Of a DNA stretch of 64,000 nt, positions 56,498 through 64,000 are shown piece by piece (position 1 is the first letter of the stretch; every line of letters starts with the position of its first letter). A model generated the notes under the pieces. It was not told the DNA's origin and did no database searches. It worked only from the letters and a program-made list of their open reading frames with translations. The stretch covers positions 1 through 64,000 of the forward strand of contig PHEV01000008.1 in the NCBI GenBank assembly GCA_002843035.1, in the 5' to 3' direction. The stretch comes from Actinobacteria bacterium HGW-Actinobacteria-5 (GTDB taxonomy: Bacteria > Actinomycetota > Actinomycetes > Propionibacteriales > Propionibacteriaceae). Made by a program: the position numbers and the translations under genes.

Positions 56498-58951
56498 GTG
56501 AAGGTTGCGACGAGAGTGCTATCCGTGACGGTTGGGCTTGCCCTTGCGCTGGGTACTGCCCTGGTTCAATCCCCGGCCGCGAGTGCGTCGGTCTCGTCCA
56601 GCACCAAGACCAAATTCATCTCCAGCCTGGTCAGCGTCGCGCAGAAGACGCAGAACAAGTTCGGCGTCCCGGCGTCGGTGCTGATCGCCCAGGCCATCGA
56701 GGCGTCCGACTGGGGGACCTCCTCGGTCGTGTCCAAGGCGAAGAACTACTTCAACACGCCCTGCAGCGCCACCATGACGGCCAGCCAGTTCGCCCAGCTC
56801 GCCGACGACCAGGTGGGCAAGCCGTACGTGCTCGGCGCCGAGACCGCGATCAGCGACCCGAACCCGCCGAAGTTCGACTGCTCCGAGCTGGTCCAGTGGC
56901 TCTTCGGACGCTCCGGCAACCCGATCACCGACCTCGCCGCCTCGCAGTACAACGTGACCAAGAAGGTCTCCGGGTCCCCGAAAGTGGGCGACCTGGTCTT
57001 CCTGCGCAACAACCCGGCCCGGTCCAACGGCATCGGCCATGTCGCGGTGCTGACCAAGAAGCTCAGCAACGGGGACTGGCGGATCATCGAGGCCCGCGGG
57101 CATGCCTACGGCGTCGTCCGCTCCACCCTCAGCTACTGGAAGTCGCGCTCCTACTACGCCGGACTGCGCCGCTACCCCTCGTTCACCCTCGCCAACGGTG
57201 ACAGCGTGACCGCATCCGCCTCCGGCATCTACAAGTCCGGCTGCACCACGATCGGCTCGACGACCTACTCGAAGTTCTCCTCGATGACCAACTCGTTCTA
57301 CGGCAACGCCTCGGCCATCACCAGCGATTCCGCCTACGCCGACGCCCGCAAGGTCATGTCGAGCATCCCCAAGTTCGTCGACGAGCTCGCCAAGGTCGTC
57401 CAGCCGAAGGACGCCAGCGGCTACGCCAAGACCCTCGACGACCTGATCGCCAGCTACAACCTCACCGACTACGACGTCGTCCCGATCGGTCTCGTCCTCG
57501 AGTCCGGTGACAGCGGCTTCCGGGTCTCAGCCCTGCAGAACCTGCTGAAGGCTGCCGGGTACAGCACCAGCATCACGGGCAAGTACGACTCCGCCACCGT
57601 CTCCGCGGTGAAGAAGTTCCAGAAGGCGAAGGGGCTCACCGTGGACGGCCAGTCCGGCCGTTACACCCTGACCGCCCTGTTCTCCAAGCTCAGTTCGGGC
57701 ACCAGCGGCACGCTGACCAGCGCCCTCAACGCACTGCTCGGTGGGCTCGGCTACAGCACAACCAGCGGCAGCTCGTTCGGTTCGGCCACCCTGGCCTCCC
57801 TGAAGTCCTTCCAGGCCACCGCCGGACGCAGCCCGAGCGGGAACGTCGACGCCAACACCTGGGCCGCGCTGTTCATGGCCCTGGACTCCAGCCAGCCCGC
57901 GGTCTCCGGCACGGCCAAGGTCGGCCAGACCCTCACCGTCGACGCCGGCACCTGGGGCCCCGGCACCGTGGCCCTGTCCTACCAGTGGTACCGCGACTCG
58001 TCGGCGATCGGCGGGGCGGACGGCACCAGCTATGCCGTGCAGGCGGACGACGCAGGCTCGAAGCTGTCGGTCGAGGTCAGCGGGCTCAAGACCGGCTACA
58101 CCGTGACCGCACGCACGTCGGCGGCCACCAGCATGGTCGACAACGCGTCCTTCACGGCGACCCCCGATCCCACCGTCAGCGGCACCGCGAAGATCGGTCA
58201 GACCCTCACGGCCAGCGCGGGAACATGGAAGCCGACCCCGGCCAAGCTCACCTACCAGTGGCTGCGCGGCGGCAAGGCGATCTCCGGAGCGACGAAGTCC
58301 AGCTACACGGTGCTGGTGGATGACGCCGGCGCCAAGCTCTCCGTCGCGGTCACCGGCAGCAAGGACGGGTACACCTCGGTCACCACCACATCGGACGCGA
58401 CGAGCGCCGTCAGTGGCGCCGTCTCGGGATCGACCCCGAAGATCAGCGGAACCGCGACGGTCGACAGCACGCTGAAGGCGTCCGCGGGGACGTGGGGGCC
58501 ATCCGGGGTGAAGCTGGCCTACCAGTGGTACCGCGGCGCCGACGCGATCGACGGCGCGACCGCGACCAGCTACAAGGTGACCGCGCAGGATTCGGGCAAC
58601 CAGCTCTCTGTACGGGTCACCGGCTCCCTCGACGGCTACGCCGCGGTCACCAAGGCCTCCGCGCCGCTCGCCGTCGGCAAGCTCACCTTCACCAGCACCT
58701 ACACTCCGAAGATCAGCGGCACCGCGAAGGTGGGCAAGAAGCTCGTGATCGTGCGCGGCGTGTGGAAGCCGGGACCGGTCACCTACCGCTACCAGTGGTA
58801 CCGCGGGTCGTCGAAGATCGCGGGCGCCACCGGCAAGAGCTACACGCTCAAGTCCTCCGACAAGGGCAAGACGATCAAGGTCAAGCTGGTCGTGTCCAAG
58901 TGGTACTACTCGACGGTCACGAAGGTCAGCAAGAGCGTCAAGGTCTCCTGA
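56498..58951 (+). CDS. secreted cell-wall hydrolase: split glucosaminidase with internal NlpC/P60, two peptidoglycan-binding repeats, four Ig-like repeats
   Basis: Signal peptide; FGVPASVLIAQAIEASDWG; KFDCSELVQWLFG...GIGHVAVLT...EARGHAYGVV; SGFRVSALQNLLKAAGYSTSITGKYDSATVSAVKKFQKAKGL; repeated SGTAKVGQTLTxxAGTWxP...YQWYR units. Confidence 0.9.
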   Translation: MKVATRVLSVTVGLALALGTALVQSPAASASVSSSTKTKFISSLVSVAQKTQNKFGVPASVLIAQAIEASDWGTSSVVSKAKNYFNTPCSATMTASQFAQLADDQVGKPYVLGAETAISDPNPPKFDCSELVQWLFGRSGNPITDLAASQYNVTKKVSGSPKVGDLVFLRNNPARSNGIGHVAVLTKKLSNGDWRIIEARGHAYGVVRSTLSYWKSRSYYAGLRRYPSFTLANGDSVTASASGIYKSGCTTIGSTTYSKFSSMTNSFYGNASAITSDSAYADARKVMSSIPKFVDELAKVVQPKDASGYAKTLDDLIASYNLTDYDVVPIGLVLESGDSGFRVSALQNLLKAAGYSTSITGKYDSATVSAVKKFQKAKGLTVDGQSGRYTLTALFSKLSSGTSGTLTSALNALLGGLGYSTTSGSSFGSATLASLKSFQATAGRSPSGNVDANTWAALFMALDSSQPAVSGTAKVGQTLTVDAGTWGPGTVALSYQWYRDSSAIGGADGTSYAVQADDAGSKLSVEVSGLKTGYTVTARTSAATSMVDNASFTATPDPTVSGTAKIGQTLTASAGTWKPTPAKLTYQWLRGGKAISGATKSSYTVLVDDAGAKLSVAVTGSKDGYTSVTTTSDATSAVSGAVSGSTPKISGTATVDSTLKASAGTWGPSGVKLAYQWYRGADAIDGATATSYKVTAQDSGNQLSVRVTGSLDGYAAVTKASAPLAVGKLTFTSTYTPKISGTAKVGKKLVIVRGVWKPGPVTYRYQWYRGSSKIAGATGKSYTLKSSDKGKTIKVKLVVSKWYYSTVTKVSKSVKVS

Positions 58952-58973
58952 CCAACGCCGCCGGCAGGAGCCG

Positions 58974-59606
58974 TCACCAGTTGGTGCCGGCGCACTTCGC
59001 GACGATGGTGAACGGCAGGATCTCCGTGCGCGTCTTGCCCTTCCTGGTCTCCTTCGACTGCAGCTTCCCGGAGGCGGTGTAGGTGCTGCCGGAGGTGCTC
59101 AGCTTGGCCGAGGTGCCCTTGACCGTCTCCGAGGAGGAGTAGGCCAGCTCCCAGGCGAAGCCCTCGGAGTCCTCGGCGAAGCTCGCCGTCACACCGACGA
59201 GGTCCTTCTTCGCCGCGTCGAGCACCAAGGTGGCCTCCACCTTGCCGTAGAAGTCGTTGTTGTTGTCGGCCAGCATGATCGTGGGGCCGGAGTCACCCGT
59301 CGCACAGGTGCCCGTGAGCGCCTTGGAGACCTCCCCGAAGATGGCCATGCTGCCGGTCGCCTTCACGCCCGCGTTGGAGGGAGTCTCGGACGGTGTGGCC
59401 GAGTTCGTCGACCCAGTGGGGGCCGCGGACGTCGGCGGGCTCGACGGCGTGATCGTCTGGATCGGCTTGGGCGTGAAGTCCGAGCCGCCCGCCTGCACGC
59501 ACGCGGCGAGGCTCACCGCCAGACCGGCTCCGAGGACGACGGCGATCGCCCTCCCCCAACGTCCCGCGATACCTCGGCCCGCGGCCCTGCGCTCCTGATC
59601 TGCCAC
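58974..59606 (-). CDS. lipoprotein, possibly LpqH-like
   Basis: Lipobox SLAAC, low-complexity Thr/Pro/Ser linker, domain GTCATGDSGPTIMLADNNNDFYGKVEATLVL...GSTYTASGKLQ...PFTIVAKC; GTG start. Confidence 0.7.
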   Translation of the reverse strand: MADQERRAAGRGIAGRWGRAIAVVLGAGLAVSLAACVQAGGSDFTPKPIQTITPSSPPTSAAPTGSTNSATPSETPSNAGVKATGSMAIFGEVSKALTGTCATGDSGPTIMLADNNNDFYGKVEATLVLDAAKKDLVGVTASFAEDSEGFAWELAYSSSETVKGTSAKLSTSGSTYTASGKLQSKETRKGKTRTEILPFTIVAKCAGTNW

Positions 59607-59679
59607 GGTCTCAATGGTCCAACCTCGACCCAGGCATGCCCGTGGCGACGCGCCACGGGGGATCAAACTCGTACCAGGG

Positions 59680-60720
59680 TCAGTGCGAGGACAGCGCAAC
59701 CACGCCCGCGATGGCGATCACGACCAGCGTGGACAGCGTGGCCAGCAGCACCGGTCGTCCGCCCGTGCGGCGCAGGACCGCGCGGTGCACCGAAGTGCCG
59801 AGGGCGAACATCGCGGCAGCCAGCAGCCAGGACTGGCCGAACTTCGCCACCGCGAGCACGCTCTCCGGCACCACGCCGAGGCTGCGCACCAGGACCATCA
59901 CCAGGAAGGCTGCGACGAACAAGGGCACCAGGGGCGGGCGGGTCCGGCCGGCGTCGACGGCCTCGCTGCGCTGCCGCCAGGAGACCACGCCCAGGACGGG
60001 TGCGAGCATGAGCACCCGGGCCAGCTTCACCACCACTGCCACTTTCAGCGCCGCCGGTCCGATGATCCCGGCCGCGGCGACCACCTGCGCGACCTCGTGG
60101 GTGGAGCCTCCCGTCCAGATGCCCGCGGTGCGGGGGTCAAGGCCGAGCACGGCGCTCAGCGTCGGCATCACCGCGATCATCAGGGTGCCGAACACGACGA
60201 CGAGCGCTACCGCCGCGGCGGCCTCCTCATCCTTGCGCTTGGTGAGCACGCCCTCCATGCCGGCGACGGCTGCCGCTCCGCAGATGGAGAAGCCGGCCGC
60301 GATCAGCAGGGTCTGGGTACGGTCGATCCGCAACAGCCGGCCGAGTCCGAGGGTGACCGCGATAGTGCCGCCAACGATCGCGACAACGCCGACCACCACC
60401 GTCCAGCCGAGGGCGAGGATGTCGCCCAGCACGAGCTGGAGGCCCAGCAGCACGACCCCGAGGCGCAGCAACCGGCGCGACGAGACCGCCAGCCCCGGCG
60501 CGAGCACGTCCGGCACCCCGCCCGGCAGGAGATTCGCCAGCACCGCGCCGATCAGGATCGCGACGAGCATCGGGCTGAGCGCGGGCACGAGCAGATTCAG
60601 GCCCACGGCCAGGGCGGCTCCGAGCAGCGACACCACCAATCCGGGAGTGATCCGCCGCTCGCCGCGCAGTGCGGGTGCGGGTGCGGGTGCGGGTGCGCTG
60701 ACGGTTCCAGAGTCTGGCAT
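59680..60720 (-). CDS. YeiH family (UPF0324) putative sulfate exporter
   Basis: GAVLANLLPGGVPDVLAPGLAVSSRRLLRLGVVLLGLQLVLGDIL; AGIWTGGSTHEVAQVVAAAGIIGPAALKVAVVVKLARVLMLAP. Confidence 0.9.
   Translation of the reverse strand: MPDSGTVSAPAPAPAPALRGERRITPGLVVSLLGAALAVGLNLLVPALSPMLVAILIGAVLANLLPGGVPDVLAPGLAVSSRRLLRLGVVLLGLQLVLGDILALGWTVVVGVVAIVGGTIAVTLGLGRLLRIDRTQTLLIAAGFSICGAAAVAGMEGVLTKRKDEEAAAAVALVVVFGTLMIAVMPTLSAVLGLDPRTAGIWTGGSTHEVAQVVAAAGIIGPAALKVAVVVKLARVLMLAPVLGVVSWRQRSEAVDAGRTRPPLVPLFVAAFLVMVLVRSLGVVPESVLAVAKFGQSWLLAAAMFALGTSVHRAVLRRTGGRPVLLATLSTLVVIAIAGVVALSSH
60671..60697. repeat. hexanucleotide microsatellite (GCGGGT)x4 GCG
   Basis: Encodes APAPAPAPA in the YeiH N-terminus. Confidence 0.9.
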
Positions 60721-60738
60721 GACCTCAGCCTATGAATG

Positions 60739-60755
60739 TTCTGGATATGCCAGAA
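60739..60755. promoter_or_regulatory. putative LysR-type operator TTCTGGATATGCCAGAA
   Basis: Perfect 6-bp arms TTCTGG/CCAGAA around ATATG in the yeiH-lysR divergent spacer; a degenerate copy overlaps the LysR start (TTCTTGATATGGCTGAT). Confidence 0.55.
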
Positions 60756-60791
60756 GACGGCGATTCCGCATCACAGTGATACGTTCTTGAT

Positions 60792-61736
60792 ATGGCTGAT
60801 CTGGCTTCAGGGCTCCAGCACTACCCGGCGGTGGGCGACCTGGTCGTGCTCGTCGCCGTGGCAGAGCAGCGCGGCGTCTCGGCCGCGGCTCGCGTCCTGG
60901 GAATCCCGCAGCCGAATGCGAGCAGGGCGCTGCGGCGGCTGGAGGGCCAGCTCGGGCTGACCCTGGTCGAGCGGACGCCCCGGGGTTCCGCGCTGACCGC
61001 AGACGGCGCCGTCGTGGTCGACTGGGCGCGCCAGGTGGTCGAGGACTACGAACAGCTGGCCAGCGGCGCGGCCGCGCTCGGACACACCCACCGGGCGCAG
61101 CTCCGGATCGCGGCCAGCCAGACGATCGCCGAGGGACTCCTCCCCCGCTGGCTGGCCGCGCTGCGCACCGAGGATCCGCAGGCACAGGTGGCACTGACGG
61201 TGACGAACTCCGCAGAGGTGGGCCGTCTGGTCAGCGGTGGCGACGTGCTCGGCTTCGTGGAGAGCCCCGCGCTCCCCGCCACGATCACCGTTCCGGTCGG
61301 GCACTGCACGATCAGCACCGACCGGCTGATCGTGGTCGTGGATCCGGGCCACGACTGGGCTCGCCGGACCCGCCCGGTCAGCCTCGCCGAGCTCGCGTCC
61401 ACCCCGCTGGTGGTGCGCGAGTCGGGCTCGGGCACCCGGGTGAGCTTCGAGCAGGCGCTGGCCGGGCTCACCCTCGCCGCTCCCGCCCTCGAGCTGGCCA
61501 GCAACGTCGCGGTGCGGATCGCTGTGGCCGCGGGCGCCGGACCAGCCGTTCTCAGCGAGCACGCCGTGCAGGCGGCCGTGGCGTCCGGCGAACCGCGGGC
61601 CGTGATGGTCGAGGGCCTGCTGGTCGAGCGCCCGCTCCAGGCCGTCTGGGCGGAGGGCCAGCCTCCGGGGGCGAGCGCGGCCCGGCTCGTCGAGCTCGCC
61701 ATCGCTGCCGAAGCCGGGCGGATCCCGGGCGACTGA
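60792..61736 (+). CDS. LysR family transcriptional regulator (YeiE-like by context)
   Basis: LVVLVAVAEQRGVSAAARVLGIPQPNASRALRRLEGQLGLTLVERTPRGSALTADG; divergent from yeiH. Confidence 0.93.
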   Translation: MADLASGLQHYPAVGDLVVLVAVAEQRGVSAAARVLGIPQPNASRALRRLEGQLGLTLVERTPRGSALTADGAVVVDWARQVVEDYEQLASGAAALGHTHRAQLRIAASQTIAEGLLPRWLAALRTEDPQAQVALTVTNSAEVGRLVSGGDVLGFVESPALPATITVPVGHCTISTDRLIVVVDPGHDWARRTRPVSLAELASTPLVVRESGSGTRVSFEQALAGLTLAAPALELASNVAVRIAVAAGAGPAVLSEHAVQAAVASGEPRAVMVEGLLVERPLQAVWAEGQPPGASAARLVELAIAAEAGRIPGD

Positions 61737-61788
61737 GGCCGGCTCGCCGCACCCCGCGCAACCCTGGCGGGCGGTCGTGCTCACGCGG

Positions 61789-62973
61789 TCAGTGGGTACG
61801 CGTGTCGGACAGGAACCAGCCCGACGGGCCCAGCGTCGTGTCCAGCCGCGGAACGTACTGGTCGAAGTAGACCCGGGCGATCAGCTCCCTGCGGCTGCGC
61901 ACGCCCGCCTTCTCGAACACCGACTTGAGGTGGTCCTGCACCGTGTACGCGGACAGGAACAGCTGCGCGGCGATGTCCTTGGTGTCGAGACCCTGGAGCA
62001 CCAGCTGGGTGATGTCCCGCTCCCGCGGCGTGAGCCCGAACGCCGCCACCACCAGTGGCACGATCTCGGGTGGACGCGCCTCCTCGATGGTCACGACCAC
62101 GTCCCCGCTGGGTCCGTCCGCGTTGCCCAGCGGCGCGGCGTGCAGCACCAGCCAGGTGCCGTTCGCCGCGCGGATGCGGGTGCGGGGCGGAACGCTCGAG
62201 ACGCCCTTCGCGTAGCGCCGGGCCGCACCGACCAGCGAGCCGACCAGGCCGGTCGTCCCGCCGTCGAGCGGACTGGACGTGGTGAGCTGGTCCAGCCTGT
62301 CGGCCGCGCCCGCGGACGCCTGGGACACCTGGTTCGTGGAGTCGACGATCAGCACGATCGGGCCGGGCAGGCTCATCGGGGCCTCCCCGGCGAGGGTGGC
62401 GAGAAGGCCGCTGCGCATGCCGAGGGCGAGGCTGCCGCTCAGCGAGGCGAGGTAGCCGACCTCGTCGGTGTCGAAGGGCTGGTCGCCCTGCTGGCGGAAC
62501 AGCGCGACACCGGCCCACCACTGGCCGCGGTCGTCGAGGCAGATCGCGCGCAGCTCGTCGGCGTAGCCGAATCGGGGAATCATGAACTCCTGCAGGCGCA
62601 GGGAACGGTCCGGGTCTCCCACCGTGCGAGCCTGCAGGCCGGCCGCCAGCACCCCGTCATCGAGCATGCGGGAGAACGAGGTCGGTTCCGGCTCACCGTA
62701 CTCGAGCAGCCCCCAGTCGCGGTCGTGCTCGTTGACCCCGCGCAGGCTGCCGAGCTTGCGGGTGCCGGTGAGCAGTCCGGTGCTCGGGTCGATCGAGCCG
62801 ATACACACCGCGTCGAACGGGACGGCGCGCTGCAGGGAGGCCATCGACTCCTCCACGAAGGAGTCGAGATCGAGGCCCGCGCGCGCGAGCACCTCCACGT
62901 CCCTGCGGACACGCTCCGCCGCCAGTGCCCTCCCCACGGGACGAGTCTGCCGGGAACGCCCGGACCGGACCAT
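61789..62973 (-). CDS. LuxR family regulator with N-terminal GAF-like domain (start uncertain, 62973 or 62937)
   Basis: C-terminal HTH: FGLTPRERDITQLVLQGLDTKDIAAQLFLSAYTVQDHLKSVFEKAGVRSRRELIARV. Confidence 0.88.
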   Translation of the reverse strand: MVRSGRSRQTRPVGRALAAERVRRDVEVLARAGLDLDSFVEESMASLQRAVPFDAVCIGSIDPSTGLLTGTRKLGSLRGVNEHDRDWGLLEYGEPEPTSFSRMLDDGVLAAGLQARTVGDPDRSLRLQEFMIPRFGYADELRAICLDDRGQWWAGVALFRQQGDQPFDTDEVGYLASLSGSLALGMRSGLLATLAGEAPMSLPGPIVLIVDSTNQVSQASAGAADRLDQLTTSSPLDGGTTGLVGSLVGAARRYAKGVSSVPPRTRIRAANGTWLVLHAAPLGNADGPSGDVVVTIEEARPPEIVPLVVAAFGLTPRERDITQLVLQGLDTKDIAAQLFLSAYTVQDHLKSVFEKAGVRSRRELIARVYFDQYVPRLDTTLGPSGWFLSDTRTH

Positions 62974-63096
62974 CCCACAAAGCTGGGAACTCCTACCACC
63001 CCGACCCGGTGGGAGCCCGGATTCCCCGGCCACGCGGGATCGTGGCGAACCCTCCCCGCACGGCAGATTCGTCCTCACCAAACCAAGGAGAGAACC

Positions 63097-64000
63097 ATGA
63101 TCGAATCCACCATCGCCCCGGCGGAATCGCTGCGGGGATTGTGTGGCGGCCGCGTCTTCCTGCCCGGCGATCCCGGCTACGACGCGGCACGCACCCCCTG
63201 GAACGTGGCCGTGCAGCAACTCCCCGCCGCGGTCGCGGTGCCGACCAGTGCCGAGGAGGTCGCCGAGGTCGTCCGCGCCGCTGCGGCCGCGGGCCTGCGG
63301 GTCGCCCCCCAGAGCACAGGGCACAACCCCGGTCCGCTCGCGGGACGGCTCGAGAACACGGTGCTGCTGCGACTGTCCGACTTCACCGGCGTGAGCGTCG
63401 ACCAGGAACGCAGGGTGGCGCGCGTCCTCGGGGGCACCGTCTGGCAGGACGTCGTCGAGGCCGCCGCCGCACACGGCCTCGCAGTGATGCACGGCAGCTC
63501 GCCCGATGTCGGGGTCGCGGGGTTCACCCTCGGCGGCGGGCTGTCCTGGTACGCGCGCAGCGCCGGCCTCACCTGCAACCACGTGATCGCCGCAGAGGTG
63601 GTGCTCGCCGACGGCACCCTGGTGCGCGCGGACTCCGAGCACAACTCGGCGCTCTTCTGGGCCCTGCGCGGCGGGAGCGGGAACTTCGGCGTGGTCACCG
63701 CGCTGGAACTGCGCCTGCTGCCGATCGCGGACGCCTACGCGGGCATGCTGCTGTGGGACGGCGCCCGGGCGGCTGTCGTCTGCCGGGCCTGGGCGGACTG
63801 GACGCACGGCCTGGCCGAGGAGGTCACCACCTCGCTGCGGTTGCTCAGCCTGCCGCCGCTGCCGGAACTGCCCGAGTTCATCCGGGGCCGGCAACTGGTC
63901 GTGGTGGACGGAGCGGTGCTCGCCTCCGATCAGCGGGCTGCGGAACTGCTCGCCCCGCTGCGGGCGCTGCAGCCGGAGCTGGACACGTTCGCCCGGGTAC
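63097..64000 (+). CDS. FAD-binding oxidoreductase (PCMH/BBE type), truncated at right edge
   Basis: VAVPTSAEEVAEVVRAAAAAGLRVAPQSTGHNPGPLAGRLENTVLLRLSDF, GSSPDVGVAGFTLGGGLSWYARSAGL; SD AAGGAG. Confidence 0.92.
   Translation, partial: MIESTIAPAESLRGLCGGRVFLPGDPGYDAARTPWNVAVQQLPAAVAVPTSAEEVAEVVRAAAAAGLRVAPQSTGHNPGPLAGRLENTVLLRLSDFTGVSVDQERRVARVLGGTVWQDVVEAAAAHGLAVMHGSSPDVGVAGFTLGGGLSWYARSAGLTCNHVIAAEVVLADGTLVRADSEHNSALFWALRGGSGNFGVVTALELRLLPIADAYAGMLLWDGARAAVVCRAWADWTHGLAEEVTTSLRLLSLPPLPELPEFIRGRQLVVVDGAVLASDQRAAELLAPLRALQPELDTFARV

Noticed and set aside
56559-56577. tRNA T-loop-like ggttcaatccccggcc
   Set aside because: Lies within the hydrolase signal-peptide coding region and has no cloverleaf around it.

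Overview
The window is a high-GC actinobacterial chromosomal segment, Propionibacteriaceae-like by general feel only (not tested). I see about 58 protein-coding genes, mostly housekeeping and transport. Main blocks: Nei/Fpg glycosylase; pepN; pyrR-pyrB-pyrC; LacI regulator plus GH13 alpha-glucosidase; acyl-CoA synthetase plus double-hotdog thioesterase; methionine aminopeptidase; MarR plus D-lactate dehydrogenase-like FAD/Fe-S protein; EttA; SSB paralog; a dynamin-like GTPase pair; PrsW-like protease; HelD-like helicase; MoxR/DUF58 cluster; a TetR-controlled YbhGFSR-like ABC exporter; a broken MFS gene; a redox/sulfur island at 49.3-54.7 kb; a multidomain NlpC/P60 cell-wall hydrolase; YeiH plus a divergent LysR; a LuxR regulator; and a truncated FAD oxidoreductase at the right edge. 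No tRNA, rRNA, CRISPR array, prophage or transposase gene was recognised. The strongest second-look items are: (1) a leaderless poly-cysteine micro-ORF (MHTSRRLAVSLSYPRALSCMCCCHSLA) upstream of a DUF4395 gene and an in-frame thioredoxin::serine-acetyltransferase fusion, which looks like a cysteine attenuator; (2) a duplicated module of an uncharacterised Cys-containing membrane protein plus a DsbA-like protein around a VKOR gene, divergent from that operon; (3) a cell-wall hydrolase whose NlpC/P60 domain appears inserted inside a split glucosaminidase domain; (4) a dispersed family of palindromic intergenic repeats with a GGGGACGGTTC core; (5) a recurrent leaderless promoter signature, TANNNT-N6/7-start. 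All calls come from reading the sequence and the ORF track; no searches were run.
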